Position numbers and translations under genes: made by a program. From Ruminococcus sp. UBA7014 (GTDB lineage: Bacteria > Bacillota > Clostridia > Oscillospirales > Ruminococcaceae), in the NCBI GenBank assembly GCA_002449575.1, contig DJXC01000227.1, positions 1 through 29,457 of the forward strand: a stretch of DNA of 29,457 nt, given 5' to 3'. Positions 16,053-23,359 of this stretch are shown here, in pieces; the stretch's first letter is position 1; each line of letters begins with the position of its first letter. The notes beneath the pieces are model-generated. The model did no database searches, was not told the origin of the DNA, and was given only the letters and a program-made list of their open reading frames with translations.

Positions 16053-18320
16053 GTGTTTACACCACAGCAGATAATTCATCAGATAAATAATATGGAACAT
16101 GGTGCAGCTCGGCTCGAAACGATTGCACAGGCAGTCAAGGACGCTGATGATGCAGCGCAACATTACTGGAGATTATATTTCCGGTATCAGTATATTAAAG
16201 AATCGACCATACACGGCGATAATTTCAAAGGCATGATATGTTTCCCGGAATATCTCAGAATTTTTGATGAACATCCGGAATTGCAGGATGATATGTATCA
16301 TGATATGATGTGGGCATTCAAGTGGCTGATTGGCAATCTGGATGATTATTACCAGATTCCGCTTGCAGAAGTGAATCATTATTTTGAAGAATTCAAAAAA
16401 AGAAGTCAGCAGTATGGCTTTTCGCTCAGAACTTACTATATGAAGCTGACAACTTTCTGGCTGGAAATTCACCCGGAAGAAGCTTTCCGGGCTTATGAAA
16501 ATTTTAAACGCTATCCCCGTAACAGGAACAGCGACTGCGAAGCCTGTGAACTAAACTATGAAATGAAAATTGCACTTGCCCAAAACAATCCGGAACAGGC
16601 TTTGAAAATTGCTGAACCAATTTTACAGCATGAGAAACACTGTGCTGAAATTCCTCATGTGACTTATGCCAGTCTGGCAAGATATTATTTCTTGCAGAAA
16701 AATTTCAGTGAAGCGGCATATTATGCAAATCTGTGCAATGCGCTGATTCAGGGAAAACAGGAATTTCTACGGGAAGCCGGCTGGCTTCTGGAAATCTACA
16801 GTTGTATTGACAATAATCAGGGCTGGAGACTATTCAAGTATTCGCTGGAAAACTTTATGAACTGCCATAATCCCATGATGAAAATGCTGTTTTCACGGGG
16901 GGCATGGCGGCTTCTGGAAACAATTTCCTGTGAAATGCAATTTGTTCATTCTCCTCTGCTTGGTGTACTTCCGGTCAAGCCTTCCGGTGATGGCTGGCAT
17001 GTCAGAGAACTGGCTGATTTCTTCTATCAAACAGCAAAAGAAATTTCTCAGAAATTAGATGACCGGAATCAGAGAAATTATTTTCTTCCTCTGCTCGAAC
17101 AGGAACTTCCGAAATTTGACGAAAAACAGGTTTTTACAGAGTCAATGAAATCTGTCCACGGTCTTGTGAAAAAATCACAGACAGCGATTGCTGTTTTCCT
17201 GAAACAGAAAGTTTCTGCTGAAGAACTGGAACAGAGAATTCAGAATCTGGAAACACTTTCATATTCCCGTGATGAAAATGCCTGCTATATTTCTGTATCT
17301 TCCGAAGAAATACCGCTGGATTTCGTTATTTCGGAAGCAAAATCTGCACCGCCTCTGGAAGAAGCCCCTATACAGGGCATGGAACAGGAAGAACTGCTTG
17401 CACTTCTGGAATCTCCGTGCTGCTATGCACTGATGACAGAACTTTCCGGCACACCGCTGAAAAGCTATCATGCTGTGATGAAATTTTTATCTTCCCTGTT
17501 TCCGGAACTCAGCGGCATTGTCAACATGACTGCCCTGAAAGCATATCCGTCCGGATGGGTGAACTTTGCCGGCACTTATGAAGACGGTATTTCTCCGCAT
17601 GATTTATATTCTCTGTTTCTTGGCGGCAGTCAGAAAAAAAATGAAGTCTGGGGCATTACAATAGGTCTGGCGGCATGTGGATTCCGGGAACTGGAATTTG
17701 TGGGCGCAGATACTGAAAATTTCCAGGCGTTTGCCGATATTCTGGACAGGACAGCGGCTATGTGTATCAGCAGGAATCATCTTCCGGATGAAAATCTCTG
17801 TATTACGGTCTGCCGCAGTGAGAAAACACAGGAGCAATATCACATTTTCTGGCAGAATCCGGAAACGGTATTCTGTGAACTTCCTCCGGACAGTGCTGCT
17901 GTTTCCGAAAAAGAAGATGTTCTGTTTGGTGTGCTGAATCTGCATCATCTTCCGAATCTTGAAACGATTGAACTGCCTGTTCTGCACAGTGAAAGAAATC
18001 GTATTGCACGGCTGGCAGAAAAAACGTATCCTCTTCTGCAAAAAGCTATGGAACACCCGTTTACACAAGCATTAATCCGGCTCATGATTCCTTGTGATGA
18101 GGATGCAGAATATGATTTTGACCTGCTCTGGGCAAAAATTCAGCCTGACAGTCAAAAAGCAGTCTGGCTGGAAAGTTCTGAACTGGCTTCAGCATATCAG
18201 GAAGGCGATGAAACAGAAATTCAGCCGGAAAATATTTTTGACTGGAGATTTCAGCCTGCTGAGTCGGAAGAACTGTTCACTCCGCAGGAAGCATGGCTGC
18301 TACAGGAGGAATTATCATGA
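16053..18320 (+). CDS. Large TPR-like protein with unassigned (DUF4026-like) C-terminal domain, 755 aa
   Basis: The N-terminal half (1-350) is helical and paralogous to the 357-aa protein at 14116. The C-terminal half (about 370-755) is a separate mixed domain. The block around bases 17420-17720 (CCYALMTELSGTPLKSYH, SLFPELSGIVNMTALKAY, GLAACGFRELEFVGAD) recalls DUF4026 from memory, which I could not verify. The last 70 residues are acidic. No membrane span or catalytic motif is recognised. The start is GTG at 16053 with AAGGAG 7 bases upstream. Its stop overlaps the ATG of the next membrane protein (ATGA). It probably acts as a scaffold or adaptor in the same complex as the HSP90-like ATPase, an inference from gene order and shared domain. 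Confidence 0.72.
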   Translation: MFTPQQIIHQINNMEHGAARLETIAQAVKDADDAAQHYWRLYFRYQYIKESTIHGDNFKGMICFPEYLRIFDEHPELQDDMYHDMMWAFKWLIGNLDDYYQIPLAEVNHYFEEFKKRSQQYGFSLRTYYMKLTTFWLEIHPEEAFRAYENFKRYPRNRNSDCEACELNYEMKIALAQNNPEQALKIAEPILQHEKHCAEIPHVTYASLARYYFLQKNFSEAAYYANLCNALIQGKQEFLREAGWLLEIYSCIDNNQGWRLFKYSLENFMNCHNPMMKMLFSRGAWRLLETISCEMQFVHSPLLGVLPVKPSGDGWHVRELADFFYQTAKEISQKLDDRNQRNYFLPLLEQELPKFDEKQVFTESMKSVHGLVKKSQTAIAVFLKQKVSAEELEQRIQNLETLSYSRDENACYISVSSEEIPLDFVISEAKSAPPLEEAPIQGMEQEELLALLESPCCYALMTELSGTPLKSYHAVMKFLSSLFPELSGIVNMTALKAYPSGWVNFAGTYEDGISPHDLYSLFLGGSQKKNEVWGITIGLAACGFRELEFVGADTENFQAFADILDRTAAMCISRNHLPDENLCITVCRSEKTQEQYHIFWQNPETVFCELPPDSAAVSEKEDVLFGVLNLHHLPNLETIELPVLHSERNRIARLAEKTYPLLQKAMEHPFTQALIRLMIPCDEDAEYDFDLLWAKIQPDSQKAVWLESSELASAYQEGDETEIQPENIFDWRFQPAESEELFTPQEAWLLQEELS

Positions 18321-18673
18321 ACATGAAACGGATTGTATTTGCAGGTGTGGGCATTCTGATTATGCTAGTGATTATTTTCTGGACACTTCACAGCATTACA
18401 CATATTGACGAAATCAATCAGAAACGCCGTGACAAGAATCAGGGTGAAGCTCTTGCTTCCCGTATCATCGAAACGACTGCTACAACAAGTATCTGGGATT
18501 CGCTTCGTCCAACAGAATCCGGAACTGACACTTCTGAAAATTCTGACGAATCCGGCGAAAATCAGCAGGAAACTTTGAACGGCGAACAGCAGGCTGCTGA
18601 CGGCAATTTTCCGGAAGATACACTTGCAGAAGCCGTTTCTCCTGTTCCGCAGACAGTAACCGAAACGAGGTGA
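18317..18673 (+). CDS. Small single-pass membrane protein, 118 aa
   Basis: A short basic N-terminus (MNMKR) is followed by one hydrophobic helix (IVFAGVGILIMLVIIFW) and then a polar, disordered-looking tail rich in Thr, Ser, Glu and Gln. There is no cleavage site, so a signal-anchor with the tail outside the membrane is likely. AGGAGG sits 7 bases before the ATG at 18317, which overlaps the stop of the preceding gene. The tail resembles the low-complexity linkers of secreted proteins in this organism. Function unknown; it may anchor the complex encoded upstream. Confidence 0.7.
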   Translation: MNMKRIVFAGVGILIMLVIIFWTLHSITHIDEINQKRRDKNQGEALASRIIETTATTSIWDSLRPTESGTDTSENSDESGENQQETLNGEQQAADGNFPEDTLAEAVSPVPQTVTETR

Positions 18674-18679
18674 TTTTTC

Positions 18680-18787
18680 TTGAAACAGACAAAACCAAAA
18701 AAAAGTATGTTTATGCGCATTATTGTATTATGCATGGCATTTGCGACGCTGCTGGGCTTTGTGCTTCTGCCGCTGTTACAGAATTAA
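18680..18787 (+). CDS. 35-aa single-span membrane mini-protein
   Basis: TTG start followed by MKQTKPKKSMFMRIIVLCM and a hydrophobic helix (AFATLLGFVLLPLL), ending PLLQN. The ribosome site GAGGTGAT overlaps the stop of the previous gene and lies 6 bases before the TTG, which is strong support for so short a gene. A Lys-rich cytoplasmic N-terminus and a single span suggest a membrane subunit or regulator. It is the last gene before the operon terminator. Confidence 0.6.
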   Translation: MKQTKPKKSMFMRIIVLCMAFATLLGFVLLPLLQN

Positions 18788-18794
18788 ATACAGA

Positions 18795-18832
18795 AAAATC
18801 CCGCCCTGAACATGGACGGGATTTTATTTTTT
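18795..18832. terminator. Bidirectional terminator between the HSP90-TPR operon and GH9 gene
   Basis: Stem AAAATCCCG / CGGGATTTT, extended by CC/GG beyond one C-A mismatch, with a loop of about seven bases. TTTTATTTTTT follows on the plus strand and AAAAA precedes it, giving a U-tract on the minus strand too. It closes the seven-gene operon and the convergent GH9 gene. Confidence 0.8.
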
Positions 18833-18843
18833 ATTAAATTTTT

Positions 18844-21117
18844 TTAGCGGACATCAGCTTCGGACAGCAGACCAACAATCAGTTTCATTGCGGTCAGCGC
18901 ATCAGAAGCATCCGGCTTGCTGTTCTTGTTGAAGTCAATATTAGCAAGTCCGCTGCCTTCCAGTTTTTCTTTACCGAGGATAGCTCTGTTAATGCTGATG
19001 ACATCCAGAATATCTACCTTGCCGCTGAGGTCAGCATCACCATATTTTGTGATTTGGCTGGTGGAATTTTCTGTGGGCTGCTGTGCCTCTGTAGGCTGCT
19101 GCTGTGCCTCTGTGGGCTGCTGCTGCGGTTCAGTCGGTGTTGTGTCAGCCTGGTCAACTACTTTTACAGCACTGACAAGTTCAGCAGCATTTTTCGGCCA
19201 CCATACATGGACATCTACAAAAGATTCACCATCTTTTGGAGTATATTCCAGAGTTACAGTACCATTAGAAACATTTGCTTTCCAGTCAGTCGGTTCCCAG
19301 TAGTCCTTGGCATTGGACGGATTGAAGCAGCCGCTTGCTTCTGTATCACTGGAAGTAATTTTGAGAGTCACAATTACTTTCTTGGCATCTTTCGTATCTA
19401 CTCCCCAGTAAGTACGAGGAGAACCGTCTTCTTCCCATGTACCGGTTTTCTGGGTAACAGTTGCTTCTACCTCGCCGGAAGTGGTCTGCTGACCGGATTC
19501 TGTAGGAGTCTGGGTAGATTCTGTCGGATTCTGTGTGGATTCCGTTGGATTTTGTACAGGTTCTTCTGTCGGTTCTTCAGTAGGTGTCACTATCACAGCA
19601 GACTCACTCAGGAAGTTGAATGGATAAGTCACTTCAGAAGCAGAACTTACAATATTGGCAGCCGCCTTGTCAGAGCCGCCGTACAGATTAGCCAGACCAG
19701 CACAAGCAAGTGCAAAGCAGCCGTTATAATCCAAAGCCGGTTCTGTATACTGATACTTGTCGGAATGGTCTTCATAGTTGCCGGATGCGTCAATACCGCC
19801 GACAAGTGCGCCGTACAGAGTATATTTTGCTTCCGGATTATTGGAAAGGTCTCCGGGGTTGGCAGCTCTGTGATGATAGTGTGTCGGCCATTTGTTGCCG
19901 TAACCAATCAGGAAGCTGTAACCCAGCGGATTTCCGCCGAGAATATAATCCATCTGCCATTTTGCACCCGTTGCATAAGGAGAAGAAGCATTTCCGTCAG
20001 CCGCAGCCAATGCGCTCATCTGAAGCGCACAGTTATAACGTGCAGCACCCCAGCCATTGCCGTTGTATTTGCCTTCTGCAACACCGCCTGCATTATTGAC
20101 TTCAAATTCCAGTTCGGACTTGAATGTGCTGTCTTTGGTTGCTTTGTACATCATAGCAGCATAGCCCTGCCATACCTTGTCCCATGTATAACGGTAATAG
20201 TCATATACGCCGTTATAGTTGCCCTGAGAAGGTGTCAGTGTGGGCTTAGAACCTTCGCCACAAATCCAAAGCCATGCCTGTGCCAGAGCCAGTTCATCTT
20301 CGCACATGGAATCGGCATCATAATAACCAGCCAGACCGCCGAGATAATTGCCTTTATGCTGAGTGCCGAAATTATAAATTGCCTTTGCATATTTGAGGCA
20401 TTCTTTTGCAAAAGCAGAATCAGAATCTTTCCAGATATAGGCAGCACCGGCAAGTGCAGAAGCCATTTCACCGCAGACAGCAGAGTTATTGCTGTTCGCA
20501 GTCAGCCAATAAGTCGCTCTGTCATAATGCTGAGATTCCGGAGGAGTCATCATGCTGTGGTCAACACCGCCATCAGCAACAACATGACAGATAGTAGCCA
20601 CTTCGCCGGAGTTGTTCAGGAATGTTGTTTTCATCATGTATTCTGCATTTCTTTTCAGGATAGCCATCATATGTTCCTGACAACCAGCCTTTGCATAAAT
20701 GCCGGGGTTAAGATATTCGGACATTGCCAAAGAAGACATGCCGAAGCCCATTGTCAGATTAAATTTAATATGGTCACCGGCATCATGATAGCCGCCGCCG
20801 ACATCAACTTTACCGTCACCATCCGGGTCAACCAGAGACTGACAGGAAGAATCAAAATTAGTTGCATTGGAGAGCAGTGCTTTTTCGTCTTCTACATGGC
20901 AATTTCCACGCCATGTGAGGGCATTGCTGTCAACATCACTGCCGCAGGCATTTGCATCAAAAAAATACAATGACAGAGCAAGTGCTTCATAATAATCATT
21001 ATCAGCAGCAGAAGCTGTCATATTTGGCAGAACAGCAGCTCCCGCAGAAGTCATCATAGCAGCACTCATCAACCCCGCTGCAAGACGATTTTTCAGACTT
21101 TTTTTACTTTTCATCAT
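18844..21117 (-). CDS. Cellulosomal GH9 endoglucanase with C-terminal dockerin
   Basis: Secreted protein of 757 aa. The start at 21117 follows GAGGAGG; the frame extends upstream without a ribosome site. A signal peptide (MMKSKKSLKNRL, hydrophobic core, ASA-A cleavage) leads into the GH9 (alpha/alpha)6 domain, about 40-480. That domain shows GGGYHDAGDHIKF (catalytic-base Asp region), HYHHRAANPGD, and YTEPALDYNG, where Glu is the probable proton donor. A Thr/Glu/Pro/Gln linker follows, then a beta-rich module of about 110 residues (TYWGVDTKDAKK, VDVHVWWPKNA) that may bind carbohydrate, and a second linker. Last comes a type I dockerin (about 692-757) with calcium loops DADLSGKVDILD and DFNKNSKPDASD. 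It hydrolyses beta-1,4-glucan and docks onto a cohesin scaffoldin. Confidence 0.95.
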   Translation of the reverse strand: MMKSKKSLKNRLAAGLMSAAMMTSAGAAVLPNMTASAADNDYYEALALSLYFFDANACGSDVDSNALTWRGNCHVEDEKALLSNATNFDSSCQSLVDPDGDGKVDVGGGYHDAGDHIKFNLTMGFGMSSLAMSEYLNPGIYAKAGCQEHMMAILKRNAEYMMKTTFLNNSGEVATICHVVADGGVDHSMMTPPESQHYDRATYWLTANSNNSAVCGEMASALAGAAYIWKDSDSAFAKECLKYAKAIYNFGTQHKGNYLGGLAGYYDADSMCEDELALAQAWLWICGEGSKPTLTPSQGNYNGVYDYYRYTWDKVWQGYAAMMYKATKDSTFKSELEFEVNNAGGVAEGKYNGNGWGAARYNCALQMSALAAADGNASSPYATGAKWQMDYILGGNPLGYSFLIGYGNKWPTHYHHRAANPGDLSNNPEAKYTLYGALVGGIDASGNYEDHSDKYQYTEPALDYNGCFALACAGLANLYGGSDKAAANIVSSASEVTYPFNFLSESAVIVTPTEEPTEEPVQNPTESTQNPTESTQTPTESGQQTTSGEVEATVTQKTGTWEEDGSPRTYWGVDTKDAKKVIVTLKITSSDTEASGCFNPSNAKDYWEPTDWKANVSNGTVTLEYTPKDGESFVDVHVWWPKNAAELVSAVKVVDQADTTPTEPQQQPTEAQQQPTEAQQPTENSTSQITKYGDADLSGKVDILDVISINRAILGKEKLEGSGLANIDFNKNSKPDASDALTAMKLIVGLLSEADVR
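19070..19128. repeat. Short tandem repeat encoding the second GH9 linker
   Basis: Three imperfect copies of an 18-21-bp unit (TCTGTGGGCTGCTG type), coding on the minus strand for repeated PTEAQQQ. This is typical of linkers that change length by slippage. Confidence 0.75.
19496..19558. repeat. 21-bp tandem repeat encoding the first GH9 linker
   Basis: Three copies of a 21-bp unit starting GATTCTGT, at 19496, 19517 and 19538, coding on the minus strand for NPTESTQ-like heptads between the catalytic domain and the following beta module. Confidence 0.75.
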
Positions 21118-21231
21118 AAAAAATTTCCTCCTCTTAAGAAAATAAAAATAGTAAAAAATAATAGGTGTGCAAAAATCCGGCACGCAGACACCGGCAGAAA
21201 AGCTTGATTTCTGTAACTTATGCACAATTTC

Positions 21232-21260
21232 AGTATAGCATATCTGTGAAAAAAATGCAA
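21232..21260 (-). promoter_or_regulatory. Sigma-A promoter of the GH9 gene
   Basis: On the minus strand, TTGCAT (21255-21260), 17-base spacer, TATACT (21232-21237), with extended -10 TATGC. About 108 nt of leader precede the ATG at 21117. Confidence 0.7.
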
Positions 21261-21413
21261 CTGAATTTTGAATTTTTTTTGAATTTTCATGTTTTATACA
21301 AATAATTCGGATTTTTTTAAGCTTCGTTTATGCATTTTTATAAATATCACACAGGAAAAATCAAGAAAACATGTTTTCTGTTTGTGGAAATTGCCGGAAA
21401 TCAGATAAAAAAC

Positions 21414-21442
21414 TTGACAGAGATGCCGAAATGTGGTATACT
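21414..21442 (+). promoter_or_regulatory. Sigma-A promoter of the GH25 gene
   Basis: TTGACA (21414-21419), 17-base spacer, TATACT (21437-21442). The leader before the ATG at 21546 is about 97 nt. Confidence 0.8.
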
Positions 21443-21545
21443 TAAACTTGTCCGAACCGAATATTCTGAATCGCACAAGAAATTTTCATCACGAAAAATT
21501 TCAACTTATGAAACATGCTAATATGCAAAAAGGAGAATTTTATCA

Positions 21546-23096
21546 ATGAAGTTTGTAAAAAAAGCAGCTGTTCTTGCAGCAGCTCTGCTGGCTGTTCAGT
21601 ATCTGCCCGGATTTGTCGTAAATCATTTTGCAGATGCAGAAACTGCAAACAGTCAGGATGCTGAAATTGTAGATGCCATGATTACCGGTTATGAAGGTAA
21701 TGCTGACGACCCGGAAACATTTAAAGTCATTACTGCTGATACACAGCAGCCTGTTTCCACTTCTGTTGCAAGTGCTGCAAATCTTGTACATAACAGTAAA
21801 TTTGATGACTGTGTCAAAGTAGATGGGATTGACGTTTCTTTCTACAACGGTAATATTGACTGGAAAACTGTCAAAGCTTCCGGTATTGATTATGCTATTA
21901 TCCGTATTGGTTACCGTGGTTATGCAGGCGGTTTGCTGGCAACAGATACCAAGTTTTATCAGAACATTCAGGCAGCCAATGAAGCTGGTGTAAAAGTTGG
22001 TGCATATTTCTTTACACAGGCACTTACTGTGCAGGAAGCTATCGAAGAAGCAAAATACTGCATTTCCCGTGTAAAAGACTATGATGTCAAGATGCCGATT
22101 TACTTCGATGTGGAAAAGACTGAGGGTGATGGGGTCAACGGTCGTCTGAACCGTGCAAGCCTGACTATTCAGCAGCGTACCGCCATTGCGGAGGCTTTCT
22201 GTCAGACCCTTCAGGATGCAGGCTATCAGTCTGGAATTTATTCTTCCAAGAGTTATTTCCTGGAATATCTTGACCCGGATTATCTTGCTACAAAATATGG
22301 TATCTGGCTTGCACATTATACAAATGAAACGTCTTACAAGGGCGAATACCAGATGTGGCAGTATACTTCTTCCGGCTATGTAGACGGTATTTCCGGAAAG
22401 ACAGATATGAATATTTTCTACTCCAAGAAAGTTAATTTTGCAGATGACAATGTTGTCATTTCTGATATCGACACTCCAGTAAAACCGGCACTTGTCGGCG
22501 ATGGCATTCTGACTTTTGAGTCTTCTGACCCGACTGTTGCAACAGTCGATGCAAACGGTAATATTTCTGGTGTTTCCAGCGGTACTACTGTTGTAACAGC
22601 CATTTCTGACAACGGTTCTCGTGATACAATTACAGTAAACGTTGACCTCCCGACTTTTGAAACTTTAAAATACACAGGAATGCTGTTCCAGCAGATTGGC
22701 GCAAGTGAAAGAATCAGCCGTTCCGGTGTTCAGCTGGTTTCTTCTGATGCAAATGTTGTTTCTGTTTCAGACAACGGCACTGCTGTGGCAACTGGTCAGG
22801 GTATGGCTACTATCACCGCTACAGATGAAGAAGGCAATACGCTTTCCTGCAATGTACTGGTAGCAAATTCCGAACCGATTCCCGGTGACTGCAATCTTGA
22901 CGGTGTTGTCAATGCAATTGATGCCGTTTATATTCTGAATCTTTCTGCTACTCTTGGTGCAGGTAGCGACGAAAGCCTGTTCTCTGATGCTTATCGGAAT
23001 CTGTATGATTTCAATTCTGACGGCAAAGTGAATTCTTTTGATGCGAATGACGTTCTTGTCAGCAGTGCGCTTGCCGGTGTCGGCTATGCGGGCTGA
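21546..23096 (+). CDS. Dockerin-bearing GH25 lysozyme with Ig-like domain
   Basis: Secreted 516-aa protein; AAAAGGAG lies before the ATG. A signal peptide (MKFVKKAAVLAAALLAV) is followed by a GH25 muramidase barrel (about 90-300) with VDGIDVSFYNG (Asp96) and IYFDVEKTEGDG (Asp188, Glu190), the expected catalytic acidic residues, and MWQYTSSG near its end. Next is a Big_2-like Ig domain region (about 320-440: SSDPTVATVDANGNISGVSSG and a second half-repeat). The end is a type I dockerin (447-516) with loops DCNLDGVVNAID and DFNSDGKVNSFD. It should cleave peptidoglycan between MurNAc and GlcNAc. The dockerin implies placement on the cellulosome or cell-surface scaffoldin, where it may act in cell wall remodelling or lysis of competitors. 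Confidence 0.93.
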   Translation: MKFVKKAAVLAAALLAVQYLPGFVVNHFADAETANSQDAEIVDAMITGYEGNADDPETFKVITADTQQPVSTSVASAANLVHNSKFDDCVKVDGIDVSFYNGNIDWKTVKASGIDYAIIRIGYRGYAGGLLATDTKFYQNIQAANEAGVKVGAYFFTQALTVQEAIEEAKYCISRVKDYDVKMPIYFDVEKTEGDGVNGRLNRASLTIQQRTAIAEAFCQTLQDAGYQSGIYSSKSYFLEYLDPDYLATKYGIWLAHYTNETSYKGEYQMWQYTSSGYVDGISGKTDMNIFYSKKVNFADDNVVISDIDTPVKPALVGDGILTFESSDPTVATVDANGNISGVSSGTTVVTAISDNGSRDTITVNVDLPTFETLKYTGMLFQQIGASERISRSGVQLVSSDANVVSVSDNGTAVATGQGMATITATDEEGNTLSCNVLVANSEPIPGDCNLDGVVNAIDAVYILNLSATLGAGSDESLFSDAYRNLYDFNSDGKVNSFDANDVLVSSALAGVGYAG

Positions 23097-23114
23097 AACC
23101 TGAAATAAATCATT

Positions 23115-23135
23115 CTGTCCGGTATTTCCGGACAG
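23115..23135 (+). other. GC-rich hairpin between GH25 gene and tRNA-Ser
   Basis: Perfect 8-bp stem CTGTCCGG / CCGGACAG with a 5-base loop TATTT. No T-run follows, so it is a weak terminator at best. It may protect the mRNA 3' end or mark a processing site ahead of the tRNA, which starts 8 bases later. Confidence 0.55.
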
Positions 23136-23142
23136 AGGTTAT

Positions 23143-23232
23143 GGAGATGTATCGAAGTGGTCATAACGAGAACGACTCGAAATCGTTTGACCGGTTCATC
23201 CCGGTTCGTGGGTTCGAATCCCACCATCTCCG
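23143..23232 (+). tRNA. tRNA-Ser, anticodon CGA
   Basis: A 90-nt class II tRNA. The acceptor stem GGAGATG pairs with CATCTCC, and the discriminator base is G. The anticodon stem AACGA / TCGTT holds the loop CTCGAAA with anticodon CGA, reading UCG serine codons. A long variable arm (ACCGG / CCGGT) and the T arm GTGGG-TTCGAAT-CCCAC are complete. The 3' CCA is not encoded. No promoter of its own is visible in the 46 bases after the GH25 stop, so it may be cotranscribed with that gene. Confidence 0.96.
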
Positions 23233-23234
23233 TC

Positions 23235-23267
23235 AAAAAGCCCTCTGTTCTTTCAGAGGGCTTTTTT
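23235..23267 (+). terminator. Rho-independent terminator after tRNA-Ser
   Basis: Perfect 13-bp stem AAAAAGCCCTCTG / CAGAGGGCTTTTT with loop TTCTTT, running into a T-tract, directly after the tRNA. Confidence 0.92.
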
Positions 23268-23288
23268 CTGAGAATCTTTTCAGATGAC

Positions 23289-23317
23289 TTGACAAAAGTT
23301 ACAAATCAGTCTATAAT
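23289..23317 (+). promoter_or_regulatory. Sigma-A promoter of the trkA-trkH operon
   Basis: TTGACA (23289-23294), 17-base spacer, TATAAT (23312-23317). The leader is only about 35 nt, too short for a cyclic di-AMP riboswitch. Confidence 0.85.
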
Positions 23318-23359
23318 TAAATAAGCGGATATTTCCGCTGAAAGGAGTAAGGAGCATAT

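Larger units (their letters stand above)
21118..21545. other. Divergent control region between GH9 and GH25 genes
   Basis: This 428-bp A/T-rich stretch has no gene that I can support. It holds one promoter for each flanking gene, both with TATACT -10 boxes and 17-base spacers, about 154 bases apart, and leaders of roughly 100 nt on each side. A weak hairpin (GAAATTTT / AAAATTTC, 21480-21503) lies in the GH25 leader. No catabolite-response element or riboswitch was recognised. Confidence 0.6.

Noticed and set aside
10260..18832. Calling the HSP90-TPR operon a known anti-phage system
   Set aside because: No component matches a named defence system that I can identify, and there is no integrase, phage gene or other defence gene nearby to support such a call.
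19070..19558. Clustered short repeats as a CRISPR array or mobile-element mark
   Set aside because: The repeats are in frame, 18-21 bp, without spacers, and encode Pro/Thr/Glu linkers of the GH9 enzyme.
19054..20973. A 639-codon plus-strand open frame antisense to the GH9 gene
   Set aside because: It lies wholly inside the GH9 coding sequence, its translation is Cys/Ile/Arg-rich with no domain, and no ribosome site precedes it. It is a by-product of the GH9 codon usage.
23318..23359. Possible cyclic di-AMP (ydaO) riboswitch before trkA
   Set aside because: Only about 35 nt separate the promoter from the start codon, far too short for that RNA.
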